64,000 bases of DNA, from assembly GCF_014653945.1 (NCBI RefSeq), contig NZ_BNAU01000001.1:930001-994000 (forward strand). The letters are read 5' to 3'. The notes beneath the pieces are model-generated. The model was not told where the DNA came from and searched no databases. It was given only the letters and a program-made list of their open reading frames with translations. This stretch comes from Amycolatopsis deserti (GTDB taxonomy: Bacteria > Actinomycetota > Actinomycetes > Mycobacteriales > Pseudonocardiaceae). Both the position numbers and the translations under genes were made by a program. Shown here piece by piece: positions 16,971 to 24,782 of the stretch; positions within the stretch are counted from its first letter, which is position 1; every line of letters starts with the position of its first letter.

Positions 16971-17110
16971 CTAACGCCCGAACTTATCAGTCGTGCGCTT
17001 GGACTCCCACCGGTCGAGTTGATGCAAGTCGACATTGTCGTAGCCAAGCGCAGCCATTGCCTTCCTGATGAGCTCCAGGCCAAGGCCGGCCTCGTGGAAT
17101 GGCACCTCAG
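16971..17110 (-). pseudogene. C-terminal remnant of an unidentified gene
   Basis: On the minus strand, after the MFS remnant breaks off, a frame reads VPFHEAGLGLELIRKAMAAL and then GYDNVDLHQLDRWESKRTT before a TAG at 16971. The composition looks like genuine coding, but it has no start of its own. It appears to be the tail of another gene joined by deletion. Not recognised. Confidence 0.35.
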
Positions 17111-17611
17111 GTGGAGGTCGGTCAGCGGGGCGAACACCGTCGACGCCAGGCCCGCCACCAGGGTCACTACGGTCAACGCGCCTACCCGGCGGGGCCCCGT
17201 ACCAGCGGGTCAGCGCGGCGAACGCCGGCGGGTACAGCGTCGCGCTCATCGCCATCCCGCCCAGCAGCCAGGCCGCGACGAACCAGGCGAGGTTCTGCGC
17301 GGCCGCGATTGCCACCACCGGGGGCACCGCGAGGATCGAACCGCCGGTCATCAGCTACCGCGGACCGTGCCGGTCTAGCCACCGGCCCACCGGAATGCCG
17401 GTGAGCGCGGCGACCAGCTGCCCGGCTGAGGAGCCCGCGGTGATCCAGGTCGGCGACCACCCGGTCGCCTTGGCGATGTCGGTGGCCAGCACGGGAAAGG
17501 CGTAGTAGAGCACGCCCCAGCTGGTGATCTCGGTGACGGTCAAGGTCGCCAGGACCCGGCGCAGCCGGCCTTCGATAGGGAACCGGGCTGCGCGGCGGCA
17601 TCGACCGTCAC
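17094..17611 (-). pseudogene. Decayed MFS transporter of the arsenic module
   Basis: The original GTG at 17611 overlaps the TGA of the upstream flavoprotein gene (GTGA). The frame starts VTVDAAAQPGSLSK, then shifts near 17566-17573. It continues LATLTVTEITSWGVLYYAF and ends at an in-frame TAG (17355-17357) after GRWLDRHGPR. It resumes as LMTGGSILAVPPVV up to ALTRWYG, shifts again at an extra base in the G/C run 17191-17198, and is cut off after VFAPLTD. Less than half of a 12-helix MFS pump remains and it cannot be functional. Confidence 0.82.
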
Positions 17612-18948
17612 CGGTCCGTCGAGGGGGCGGACAGCGAAATGAGCTCCGGCTCGGCCGGGGCGCCGCAGCATCCGCCGGCCGGGGTGTCAGCTGCGGGCTC
17701 GTCGAACAGACCCGCCCCGCCGCACACCCCGGTTTCGGCCAGCACCAGCTCCACCCGCCCGGCCGCCTCGTGGTCACCAGCCAGTGCCGCCGCGATCGAG
17801 CGGACCTGCTCGTAGCCGGTCATCGCGAGAAATGTCGGGGCGCGGCCGTAGCTCTTCATCCCGGCCAGGTACACGTTCGGTTCGGGATGCGCGAGTTCCT
17901 TCGCGCCGTGGGGGTAGACGGTGCCGCAGGAGTGCACGTTGGGGTCGATCAGCGGCGCGAGCGCGACCGGCGCCTGCAGGGTGGTGTCCAGCTCCAGCCG
18001 CAGCTCCGACAGCCACGACAGGTCCGGCCGGAACCCGGTCACCACCACGACCTCGTCAACCGGATCGATCGTGCGCCCGTCCGGCGCGCGCAACACCAGC
18101 AGCCCCTGCTCGTCACGCTCCACCGCCTCGGTGCGGAACCCCGCAACCACCTGAACCAGCCCGGCGTCCACGGCCTCCTTCGCGCGAAGACCCAGCGCAC
18201 CGCGGGCGGGCAGCTGGTCGGCCTCACCGCCACCGAACGTGTTGCCCACCGAGCCGCGGCGCAGGATCCAGCTGATCCGCGTGCCCTCGTCGCGGGCCAG
18301 GTCGGTCAGGGCAACCAGCGCCGTGAGGGCGGAGTGCCCGCTGCCTGCGACCGCCACGTGCTTGCCCGCGAACCGCTCCCGGAGCACCGGGTCGTGCAAG
18401 TTAGGCACCTGGTAGGTGATGCGGTCGGCGGCGGCCCGCTCGCCGAGCGCCGGAAGTCCGTCGCCGCCTAGCGGGTTCGGGTTGGTCCACGTTCCCGAGG
18501 CGTCCACCACCGCCCGCGCGGTGATCAGCTCCTCCCGGCCGTCGCGGTGGCGGACGTGCACCGTGAGCGGCTCGGTGTCGCGACCGTGGTCGACCATGCG
18601 GTCCCGGCCACGTCGGGCCACCCCCACCACCTCGGCACCGAACCGCACCCGCTCGCCCAGCGCGGCGGCCAACGGGGCCAGGTAGCGCGCGACCCACTCC
18701 TGCCCCGTCGGGTAGCCCCCGGCGGCGGGGCGCTCCCATCCGGTCGCCTCCAACAGGCGGCCGGCCGCCGGGGCCACCAGCTCCGACCACTGCGAGAACA
18801 AGCGCACATGGTTCCACTGCGCCACCGACGCGCCGGCCTGCGATCCGCGTTCGAGCACCAGCGGCTCCAGACCGCGCTCCAGCACCTCGGCAGCAGCCGC
18901 CAGCCCGATCGGCCCGGCCCCCACCACCACGACGGGCAGCTCGCTCAT
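17608..18948 (-). CDS. ArsO-like FAD/NAD(P)-dependent monooxygenase
   Basis: 446-aa flavoprotein. The FAD motif GAGPIGLAAA is at the N-terminus, a second nucleotide-binding motif is at AVAGSGHSALTAL, and VVVTGFRPDLSWL closes the fold. A Cys-rich C-terminus (GVCGGAGLF; GGCCGAPAEP) suggests metalloid binding. Proteins of this type occur in Streptomyces ars clusters under the name ArsO; their reaction is not well defined. The ATG at 18948 has AGGGG upstream. It is divergent from the ArsR-GNAT gene and was once coupled to the now-broken MFS gene. Confidence 0.75.
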   Translation of the reverse strand: MSELPVVVVGAGPIGLAAAAEVLERGLEPLVLERGSQAGASVAQWNHVRLFSQWSELVAPAAGRLLEATGWERPAAGGYPTGQEWVARYLAPLAAALGERVRFGAEVVGVARRGRDRMVDHGRDTEPLTVHVRHRDGREELITARAVVDASGTWTNPNPLGGDGLPALGERAAADRITYQVPNLHDPVLRERFAGKHVAVAGSGHSALTALVALTDLARDEGTRISWILRRGSVGNTFGGGEADQLPARGALGLRAKEAVDAGLVQVVAGFRTEAVERDEQGLLVLRAPDGRTIDPVDEVVVVTGFRPDLSWLSELRLELDTTLQAPVALAPLIDPNVHSCGTVYPHGAKELAHPEPNVYLAGMKSYGRAPTFLAMTGYEQVRSIAAALAGDHEAAGRVELVLAETGVCGGAGLFDEPAADTPAGGCCGAPAEPELISLSAPSTDR

Positions 18949-18961
18949 CCCGACCCCTTTC

Positions 18962-19042
18962 ATCGATCCAGCTCGATTGAGCACCGTTCCGCCAGACTCT
19001 ATCGACCGGTGTCGATTGAAGCAACCATCGATTCGGGTCGAT
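18962..19042. promoter_or_regulatory. Three ArsR-type operator repeats in a divergent promoter
   Basis: Three related inverted repeats lie in the 106-bp gap: ATCGATCCAGCTCGAT (18962-18977), ATCGACCGGTGTCGAT (19001-19016) and ATCGATTCGGGTCGAT (19027-19042). All have ATCGA/TCGAT arms 6 bp apart. The shared arm sequence and placement between the flavoprotein and ArsR-GNAT genes make them probable binding sites for that ArsR, controlling both directions. Starts are 25 and 24 bp apart after allowing for the first-to-second gap of 39. Confidence 0.7.
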
Positions 19043-19054
19043 ACACTCGTGGGC

Positions 19055-19897
19055 ATGACCACGACTGTCGCGCCCCAGGCCCAGGTCCTGCCGGACGGGG
19101 AAGCCGCCACCTACGCCGACTGGTTCGCCTGCCTGGCCGAACCCACCCGGGTGCGACTCCTGCACGCCGTCGCCACCGCGCCCCGCGGCATCACCGTCGG
19201 CGCCCTGACCGACCTGCTCGGGATCAGCCAGTCCACCTGCTCCCACCACGTGCGCAAACTCGCCGACGTCGGGTTCGTGCAGGTGCGCAAGGAGGGCACC
19301 GCCACCATCGTCACCGTCAACGCGGCCTGCTGCGCCGGCCTTCCGCACGCCGCCGACGCGGTCATGGGGCTGCTCGCGCCGCGCCCGTGCTGCCCGGAAG
19401 ACGTCCCCGCCGACGTCACCGTCCGGGCCCTGCGCGACGACGACTGGCCCGCGGTCCGCCGCATCTACGGCGAAGGCGTGGACACCGGCGTCGCCACGTT
19501 CGAGACCACCGTCCCCAGCCGCGCCACCCTCGACGCGAAGTGGATCGACGGACAGCGGTGGGTCGCCGAGATCGACGGCACCGTGGTCGGGTGGGCCGCC
19601 GCCACCCCGGTCTCAACCCGCGAGTGCTACTCCGGCGTCGCCGAAACCTCGATCTACGTCGCGGACGGCCACCGCGGCCGGGGTATCGGCAAGGCCCTCA
19701 TCCGCCGGCAAGTCATCGCCCTCGACGAGGCCGGCTACTGGACCCTGCAAACCTCCATCTTCACCGAAAACCGCGCCAGCCTCGCCCTGCACCACTCAGC
19801 CGGCTACCGCACCATCGGCATCCGCGAACGCATCGCCCAACGCGACGGCACCTGGCACGACACCGTCCTCCTCGAACGCCGCAACAACATCAGCTAA
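19055..19897 (+). CDS. ArsR regulator fused to a GNAT acetyltransferase (ArsN-like)
   Basis: 280 aa. Residues 15-90 form an ArsR/SmtB winged helix (LAEPTRVRLLHAVA; recognition helix ISQSTCSHHVRKL). Cys pairs at 92-93 (NAACCAG) and 112-113 (RPCCPED) are candidate As(III) ligands. Residues 120-280 are a GNAT domain (VTVRALRDDDWPAVRRIY; acetyl-CoA loop GHRGRGIGKALI) of the phosphinothricin/arsinothricin acetyltransferase type (ArsN). The fusion could sense arsenic and detoxify an arsenic antibiotic in one polypeptide. The ATG at 19055 follows three ArsR-like operators. Confidence 0.8.
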   Translation: MTTTVAPQAQVLPDGEAATYADWFACLAEPTRVRLLHAVATAPRGITVGALTDLLGISQSTCSHHVRKLADVGFVQVRKEGTATIVTVNAACCAGLPHAADAVMGLLAPRPCCPEDVPADVTVRALRDDDWPAVRRIYGEGVDTGVATFETTVPSRATLDAKWIDGQRWVAEIDGTVVGWAAATPVSTRECYSGVAETSIYVADGHRGRGIGKALIRRQVIALDEAGYWTLQTSIFTENRASLALHHSAGYRTIGIRERIAQRDGTWHDTVLLERRNNIS

Positions 19898-19910
19898 CAG
19901 CCGGCCGCCG

Positions 19911-20015
19911 GGGACGAGCAACGCGTTCGACTACGCGACAGCGCGCGGCACGATGCGGGTGCTGCAGTTGGCGCACGACCGGTGGCGGGAGATCGGGCAT
20001 GATCAGCCACAATGA
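19911..20015 (+). pseudogene. Possible C-terminal remnant of an unknown gene
   Basis: The frame GTSNAFDYATARGTMRVLQL and then AHDRWREIGHDQPQ ends at a TGA 3 bp before the next gene's ATG. It looks like coding sequence but has no start, so it is probably the tail of a gene lost when the arsenic module arrived. Not recognised. Confidence 0.3.
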
Positions 20016-20018
20016 GTC

Positions 20019-20825
20019 ATGCCCCAGAAGGAGCGGCCGAACGAGCGCATGGCTCGGGAGATCGTCGCTGACACGTTGCGCGTCCCCGTGACCTGTCACG
20101 ACGACAACACGCAAGGCTCGATGGTGGACGCGCTGATCCACTACCCGGACGGCAGCCTGGGTGCGATGGAGATCGTCGCCGATCATGACGACCGCTTCAA
20201 CAAGATGTGGGACGCTTTGGAGAAGGCGGGCCACTCGCTTCCGGTCGGCGGTCTGCGCAGGAGCTGGAACGTAGTGCTCGGCCACGCCGCCGATCTTCGC
20301 CGTGTGAGGGCTGAACTGCCGGACCTCCTCCGCGGCATGGAGGATCTCGAGCATTCCGACCTCCGCCGGGTGGGCCGGAAGCGGAACCCCGAGGTGACCG
20401 ATCGAGCGGCTGCGCTCGGAGTGCGGATGGCCTACGTCGTCGACCACACGCCTCCAGGAACAGTGCATCTTCGCGCCGAAGGGTGGTCAGGGTTCATCGA
20501 AACGGTCTCGCTCGCCAACTGGGTGCGCGATGTCCTGGCAAGGCACCCGGGCAAGCAGAACAAGCTCCTTGCGCATGACGGGGCCCGCGAACGGCACATC
20601 TTCATCTGGGCGACCATGGGCAGCAACTTTTCGATCCAGGACCTGCTGATGCGGCGCGAGCAGGCAGCGATCGCAGAGCAGGCGGCTCCGAACCTTCCTG
20701 AGGGAATCAGCCACGTGTGGGTCGCCGGTTCGATGTCCTCTCAGGGGGTCGCGGGCTGGTCGGCTGATCGTGGGTGGTGGTGGACGCCCTGGCGGTTCCC
20801 TCGGCGCGTTGACGACGCTGAGTGA
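20019..20825 (+). CDS. Hypothetical protein, possible nuclease-like fold
   Basis: 268 aa. The N-terminal part (RMAREIVADTLRVPV, then GSMVDALIHYPDGSLGAMEI) has an Asp and, after about a dozen residues, Glu-Ile-Val in consecutive strands. This is reminiscent of the PD-(D/E)xK core but without a clear Lys. The C-terminal half is Trp-rich (WVAGSMSSQGVAGWSADRGW). No family recognised with confidence. It lies inside the accessory region and its codon use is slightly less GC-biased than that of the core genes. Confidence 0.5.
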   Translation: MPQKERPNERMAREIVADTLRVPVTCHDDNTQGSMVDALIHYPDGSLGAMEIVADHDDRFNKMWDALEKAGHSLPVGGLRRSWNVVLGHAADLRRVRAELPDLLRGMEDLEHSDLRRVGRKRNPEVTDRAAALGVRMAYVVDHTPPGTVHLRAEGWSGFIETVSLANWVRDVLARHPGKQNKLLAHDGARERHIFIWATMGSNFSIQDLLMRREQAAIAEQAAPNLPEGISHVWVAGSMSSQGVAGWSADRGWWWTPWRFPRRVDDAE

Positions 20826-21340
20826 CGCCGCGTCCTTCACTGCCTGATGATCATCGTTGTTGGAGGTGCTGCCGGGCACCCTCGGGGAGCAGGTCGGGAG
20901 CAGCACGGTGAGTTGGGACGGCCCCAACCGTCGAGCAGGGGCGCGAAGGTGGGGCCGCGGATATTCCGCTTGGGCCGCTGCGCCGAGCATGCACGTTCTG
21001 CGAGTGTCATGATTGGCCATTGGTGTGAGTTGGCCGGGTGAAGTTCCGGGCTAGATGTCCCCTCAGCGCCTTGAATCCGGAGTTCCAGGGTGTCGCGATT
21101 CTGTCTACACTCCGGAGGTCTTCGGATGTCTTCGTCTCTTCCTGGTTCGCTGTACCACCGCTTGACTATTGCGCATTTTGGAGCGTGGATACATGCGTGC
21201 GGAATGTGGTCAGATGTTCAGTCGTGTTCTGGATCGGGCCGGCCGGTGGCGGGATTCGAGCGCCGTCGTCTGGTATCCACGGTTGGCCTTTCCGGCTGTG
21301 GAAAAGTTGGCAGCTTCGGCCGGCAGTCGCGGGTTTCGCA
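20826..21340. other. 515-bp stretch without a convincing gene
   Basis: Lower GC than its surroundings, with short overlapping open frames in several directions but none with a good RBS or recognisable protein. It probably holds the promoter of the recombinase transcript and possibly attachment-site DNA. I found no copy of the tRNA-Leu 3' end here. Confidence 0.4.
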
Positions 21341-21538
21341 TTGAGTGGCCACGAGCGGGAGCGCCTGCACGTCGATGTGGATGTGCGTTTGCCATCCGAT
21401 TGTCCAGAGCTGACGCACGGCGCTGCGCGGGGGATGTTGCGTCTGCTGTGCAAGGCTGCTGACGTCAGTACGGACGACCAATCGGATGGCGCAGAGTCCG
21501 GGCGAGGAGAAATTGGGCAGTTCGGGAGGGCGGCGTAG
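21341..21538 (+). CDS. Possible small protein coupled to the recombinase
   Basis: The frame ending at TAG 21536-21538 reads LSGHERERLHVDVDVRLPSD and then CPELTHGAARGMLRLLCKAA. Its stop overlaps the GTG of the recombinase (TAGTG). The terminal 60 codons look like real coding. The start is unclear: a TTG at 21341 is possible, and the frame is open further upstream. It may be a small accessory factor of the recombinase, but no family is recognised. Confidence 0.35.
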   Translation: MSGHERERLHVDVDVRLPSDCPELTHGAARGMLRLLCKAADVSTDDQSDGAESGRGEIGQFGRAA

Positions 21539-23220
21539 TGGTCAGGTTTGCCTTCTACGGGCGGGTGTCGACTGAGGATCAGCAGGATCCGGAGGCTTCT
21601 CGGAACTGGCAGCGGGCTCGTGCACAGGCGTTGATCGACCGGCACGGAAAGCTGGTGGCGGAGTTCTTCGATATCGGGCAGTCGCGGTCGATTCCGTGGA
21701 AGCGTCGCCCGGAGGCGGCGCGCCTGCTGGAGGCTATGCGTGATCCGGACCGGGGTTTCGATGCTGTGGTGATCGGCGAGCCGCAGCGTGCGTTCTATGG
21801 CAACCAGTACGGACTGACGTTCCCGGTGTTCGTTCACTACGGGGTCGAGCTCTGGGTGCCGGAGGTTGGCGGGGCGGTCGATCCCGAGTCCGAGGCGCAT
21901 GATCTTGTGATGTCGGTGTTCGGTGGGATGAGCAAGGGGGAGCGCAATCGCATCAAGATCCGGGTGCGGTCGGCGATGGCGGCGCAGGCGAGCGTGGAGG
22001 GCCGTTTCCTGGGGGGACGCCCGCCGTACGGGTACCGGTTGGCGGATGCCGGTCCGCACCCTAATCCGGCGAAGGCCGCTGAGGGTAAGCGGCTGCGCCG
22101 GTTGGAGCCGGATCCGGTTACGGCTCCGGTGGTGCAGCGGATCTATCGCGAGTACCTGGGTGGGCGGGGGATGTTTGCGATCGCGGAGGGCTTGACGCGT
22201 GACGATGTGCCTTCGCCGTCAGCCCACGATCGAGCACGCAATCGGCATCGGTCGGGCATCGCGTGGTCGAAGGGTGCGGTGCGGGTGATCCTGTCGAACC
22301 CGCGCTATACCGGTCGTCAGGTGTGGAACAAGCAGCGCAAGGACGAGGTCCTGATCGACGTCGAGGACGTCGCGTTGGGTCACGAGACGCGGATGCGGTG
22401 GAACGCGAGGGACAAATGGATCTTGTCGGATGACCTTGTGCATGAGGCGCTGATCGATGCGGAGACGTTCGAGCGGGCGCAGCAGGTTCTTGGGGCCAGG
22501 GGAGCGGGCCGCACGACGCGGGAGCGGCAGCGCACGCGCCACCGGTACGTCCTGCGCGGGTTGGTGCGGTGCGGATTGTGCGGTCGGCGCATGCAGGGGC
22601 AGCAGAGCCGGGAAGTGTTGTTCTACCGGTGCCGGTTTCCCGCTGAGTACGGTTTGGCGAACAAGGTGGAGCATCCGCGCAACGTCTATCTCGCCGAGCG
22701 TGACCTGCTCGGACCGCTCGATGCGTGGCTCGCGAAGTCCTTCGCGCCGCATCGGCTCAAAGACACGGTCGACACGCTGTATGAAGCCCAGGCCGCGGAC
22801 GATGACGAACACGCAGCTTTGGCGGCTATGCGGGTCGTCGAGGAGTGCGACCAGGCGCTCCGGCGTCACCGAGCCGCGCTGGAAGCGGGGGCCGACCCCC
22901 AACTGGTCACTCGGTGGATGGCCGAGACTCAAGCACGCCGCGCCGAAACACTCGCCAAGGCGCGGCCGGCTGCTCGGCCGCAGCGGCTGAGCAAGGACGA
23001 GATCCAGGGCCTGATCGACAGTCTGGGCGACCTCCGGCGCACCCTGATCCACGCCGCGCCCGAAGACAAGGCAGCCGTCTACCAGCAGCTCGGCCTGCAG
23101 ATGATCTACCACCCCGGTAAACGAACTGTGCGGGTCGAGACGAATCTCGACCCGCACAGTTGGGGTTATGGAACGTGTCCGAGGGGGGACTTGAACCCCC
23201 ACGCCCTTTACGGGCACTAG
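21538..23220 (+). CDS. Large serine recombinase (integrase/transposase type)
   Basis: 560 aa. The N-terminal resolvase domain has the catalytic Ser at residue 11 (FAFYGRVSTEDQ) and conserved Arg-containing segments (GEPQRAF; KGERNRIKIRV). A Recombinase domain (GRPPYGYRL; ILSNPRYTGRQVWN) and a zinc ribbon (RCGLCGRRM with Cys345/348, later YRCR) follow, then a coiled-coil-like helical region. The last 15 codons (CPRGDLNPHALYGH) are read across the 3' part of a tRNA-Leu gene, as is common for integrases at tRNA att sites. It is the likely mobility gene of the accessory region to its left. Confidence 0.9.
   Translation: MVRFAFYGRVSTEDQQDPEASRNWQRARAQALIDRHGKLVAEFFDIGQSRSIPWKRRPEAARLLEAMRDPDRGFDAVVIGEPQRAFYGNQYGLTFPVFVHYGVELWVPEVGGAVDPESEAHDLVMSVFGGMSKGERNRIKIRVRSAMAAQASVEGRFLGGRPPYGYRLADAGPHPNPAKAAEGKRLRRLEPDPVTAPVVQRIYREYLGGRGMFAIAEGLTRDDVPSPSAHDRARNRHRSGIAWSKGAVRVILSNPRYTGRQVWNKQRKDEVLIDVEDVALGHETRMRWNARDKWILSDDLVHEALIDAETFERAQQVLGARGAGRTTRERQRTRHRYVLRGLVRCGLCGRRMQGQQSREVLFYRCRFPAEYGLANKVEHPRNVYLAERDLLGPLDAWLAKSFAPHRLKDTVDTLYEAQAADDDEHAALAAMRVVEECDQALRRHRAALEAGADPQLVTRWMAETQARRAETLAKARPAARPQRLSKDEIQGLIDSLGDLRRTLIHAAPEDKAAVYQQLGLQMIYHPGKRTVRVETNLDPHSWGYGTCPRGDLNPHALYGH
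23125..23160. repeat. Perfect 16-bp inverted repeat inside the recombinase 3' end
   Basis: Arms ACTGTGCGGGTCGAGA (23125-23140) and TCTCGACCCGCACAGT (23145-23160) are perfectly complementary around a CGAA tetraloop. It lies within codons for KRTVRVETNLDPHS, 16 bp before the end of the tRNA gene. There is no T-run, so it is not a classic terminator. It could act bidirectionally between the convergent recombinase and tRNA transcripts, or be a recombination-site feature. Confidence 0.85.
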
Positions 23221-23259
23221 CACCTCAAGCTAGCGCGTCTGCCATTCCGCCACTCGGAC
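23176..23259 (-). tRNA. tRNA-Leu (GAG)
   Basis: 84-nt class II tRNA on the minus strand. The acceptor stem pairs GTCCGAG (5', 23253-23259) with CTCGGAC (3', 23177-23183). The anticodon arm is CTAGC-TTGAGGT-GCTAG, with anticodon GAG at 23224-23226. It has a long variable arm (TGCCCGTAAAGGGCG) and a T-loop GTTCAAGTC. The discriminator is A and CCA is not encoded. It reads codon CUC. It overlaps the C-terminal codons of the recombinase gene on the other strand. Confidence 0.96.
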
Positions 23260-23415
23260 TTGCTCTTCTCTTGTGCGCACAAGAGTAGCCCATCCACGGA
23301 GGCTCGGTGACGGGGGGTGGGTCACCGCGGGTGATCAACAGTGCGCTATAAGCCCGGGCGGTCACACAGGGTGAGCCAGTAGGCTGCCCGGTGGGACTCG
23401 AGAAGGAGCAGGTCG

Positions 23416-23841
23416 GTGCCGGGGTGGCTCACGGGTGTGCTCATCGCCGCCGGGGTGGTTCTCGCCTCCTGGGTGCTTCTCATCCTGCTCGCCCGGCTGC
23501 TGCCGCCGGGGCTGGCCCGCGATCTCGCCCGCTTCCTGCCGGACTGTGTGATCACCGTCAAACGGCTCCGCACGGATCCCCGCGTGCCGCGCGGCGCCAA
23601 GCTCGCCGTCGTCTTCGCGGGGTTGTGGGTGCTCTCGCCGGTCGACCTGATCCCCGAGTTCCTGCCGGTCATCGGGCCGCTCGACGACGTCGTGGTCGTG
23701 GCGCTGGCCCTGCGGTACGCCGCGCGGCGGGTGCCGCCCGACGTGCTCCACGACGCCTGGCCCGGCAACCCCGGCCTGCTGGACCGGCTCATCGGGCGTC
23801 GTGGCGAAAAATCGCCGGACACCGATACGTCGGGCGCATAA
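23416..23841 (+). CDS. YkvA/DUF1232 family membrane protein
   Basis: 141 aa. An N-terminal membrane helix (VLIAAGVVLASWVLLILLA) is followed by the DUF1232 core DPRVPRGAKLAVVFAGLWVL then SPVDLIPEFLPVIGPLDDVV. The SPVDLIPD/E-x-P-x-G-x-LDD pattern is diagnostic. Function in the family is poorly known. The GTG at 23416 has AAGGAG upstream. First core gene to the right of the tRNA junction. Confidence 0.85.
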   Translation: MPGWLTGVLIAAGVVLASWVLLILLARLLPPGLARDLARFLPDCVITVKRLRTDPRVPRGAKLAVVFAGLWVLSPVDLIPEFLPVIGPLDDVVVVALALRYAARRVPPDVLHDAWPGNPGLLDRLIGRRGEKSPDTDTSGA

Positions 23842-23863
23842 CGTCCGGGGCGTGGATCTCAGC

Positions 23864-24742
23864 ATGGACCGCCGCGCGATGGTCGCGGCCCTGACCACCG
23901 TCGTCCTCTGGGCGTCGGCTTTCGTGGCCATCCGGGCGGCGGGGGAGTACTTCGCGCCGGGCGCGCTCGCCCTGGGCAGGCTCGCCGCCGGCACCCTCAC
24001 CCTCCTCGTCTTCCTGCTCATCCGCCGCGAGGGCCTGCCCAAGCGCGAGGCGTGGCCGGGCATCGCCGGCGCGGGGGTGCTCTGGTTCGGCGCCTACATG
24101 GTCGTCCTGAACTGGGGTGAACAGCTCGTCGACGCGGGCACGGCGGCGATGCTGGTCAACGTCGGCCCGATCCTGATCGCCCTGCTCGGCGGCTGGCTGC
24201 TGCGCGAGGGCTTCCCCGGCCGGCTGCTCGCGGGCCTGGCCGTGTCGTTCGCCGGCGCCGTCGTCGTGGGGCTGTCGATGTCCGGCCGCGGGCACGCCCC
24301 GGTGCTCGGCGTGGTGCTGTGCCTGCTCGCCGCCATCACCTACGCGGGTGGCGTGGTGAGCCAGAAGCCGGCCCTCAAGCACGCCTCGGCGCTGCAGGTG
24401 ACCACGTTCGGCTGCCTCATCGGCACCGTCGCCTGCCTGCCGTTCACCGGGCAGCTCCTCGACGGCCTCGCGACCGCCCCCGCCGGGGCCACCCTGAGCA
24501 TGCTCTACCTCGGCGTCTTCCCGACCGCTCTGGCGTTCACCACCTGGGCGTACGCGCTGGCCCGCACCACCGCCGGGAAGATGGGGTCGACCACCTACGC
24601 CGTCCCCGCGGTCGTGGTGCTGATGGCCTGGGCCGTGCTCGGCGAGGTGCCGGGCTGGCTGTCGCTGGCGGGTGGCGTGCTGTGCCTGGCCGGGGTGGCG
24701 GTGTCGCGCACGCGCCGGAAACGCGAACCAGTGCTCACTTAG
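23864..24742 (+). CDS. EamA/DMT-family transporter
   Basis: About 292 aa with ten hydrophobic segments and two EamA halves (ALTTVVLWASAFVAIRAAGE; VLGVVLCLLAAITYAGGVVS). Drug/metabolite transporter superfamily, usually exporting amino acids or other metabolites; the substrate is unknown. The start is ambiguous: ATG 23864 (MDRRAMVAAL) or GTG 23852. No strong RBS at either. Confidence 0.85.
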   Translation: MDRRAMVAALTTVVLWASAFVAIRAAGEYFAPGALALGRLAAGTLTLLVFLLIRREGLPKREAWPGIAGAGVLWFGAYMVVLNWGEQLVDAGTAAMLVNVGPILIALLGGWLLREGFPGRLLAGLAVSFAGAVVVGLSMSGRGHAPVLGVVLCLLAAITYAGGVVSQKPALKHASALQVTTFGCLIGTVACLPFTGQLLDGLATAPAGATLSMLYLGVFPTALAFTTWAYALARTTAGKMGSTTYAVPAVVVLMAWAVLGEVPGWLSLAGGVLCLAGVAVSRTRRKREPVLT

Positions 24743-24782
24743 CAACGGTTGTGAAACGGTTTGTTCTGGGTATCCGTGCCCC

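Noticed and set aside
21169..21462. A 97-codon plus-strand ORF before the recombinase
   Set aside because: No RBS and no family pattern. The overlapping frame ending at 21538 has better coding character and couples to the recombinase start.
10671..23220. A complete actinomycete integrative conjugative element (AICE)
   Set aside because: GntR, NUDIX and a recombinase at a tRNA are suggestive, but no replication initiator, FtsK/TraB-like transfer protein or excisionase is visible. At most a mobilised or degraded element.
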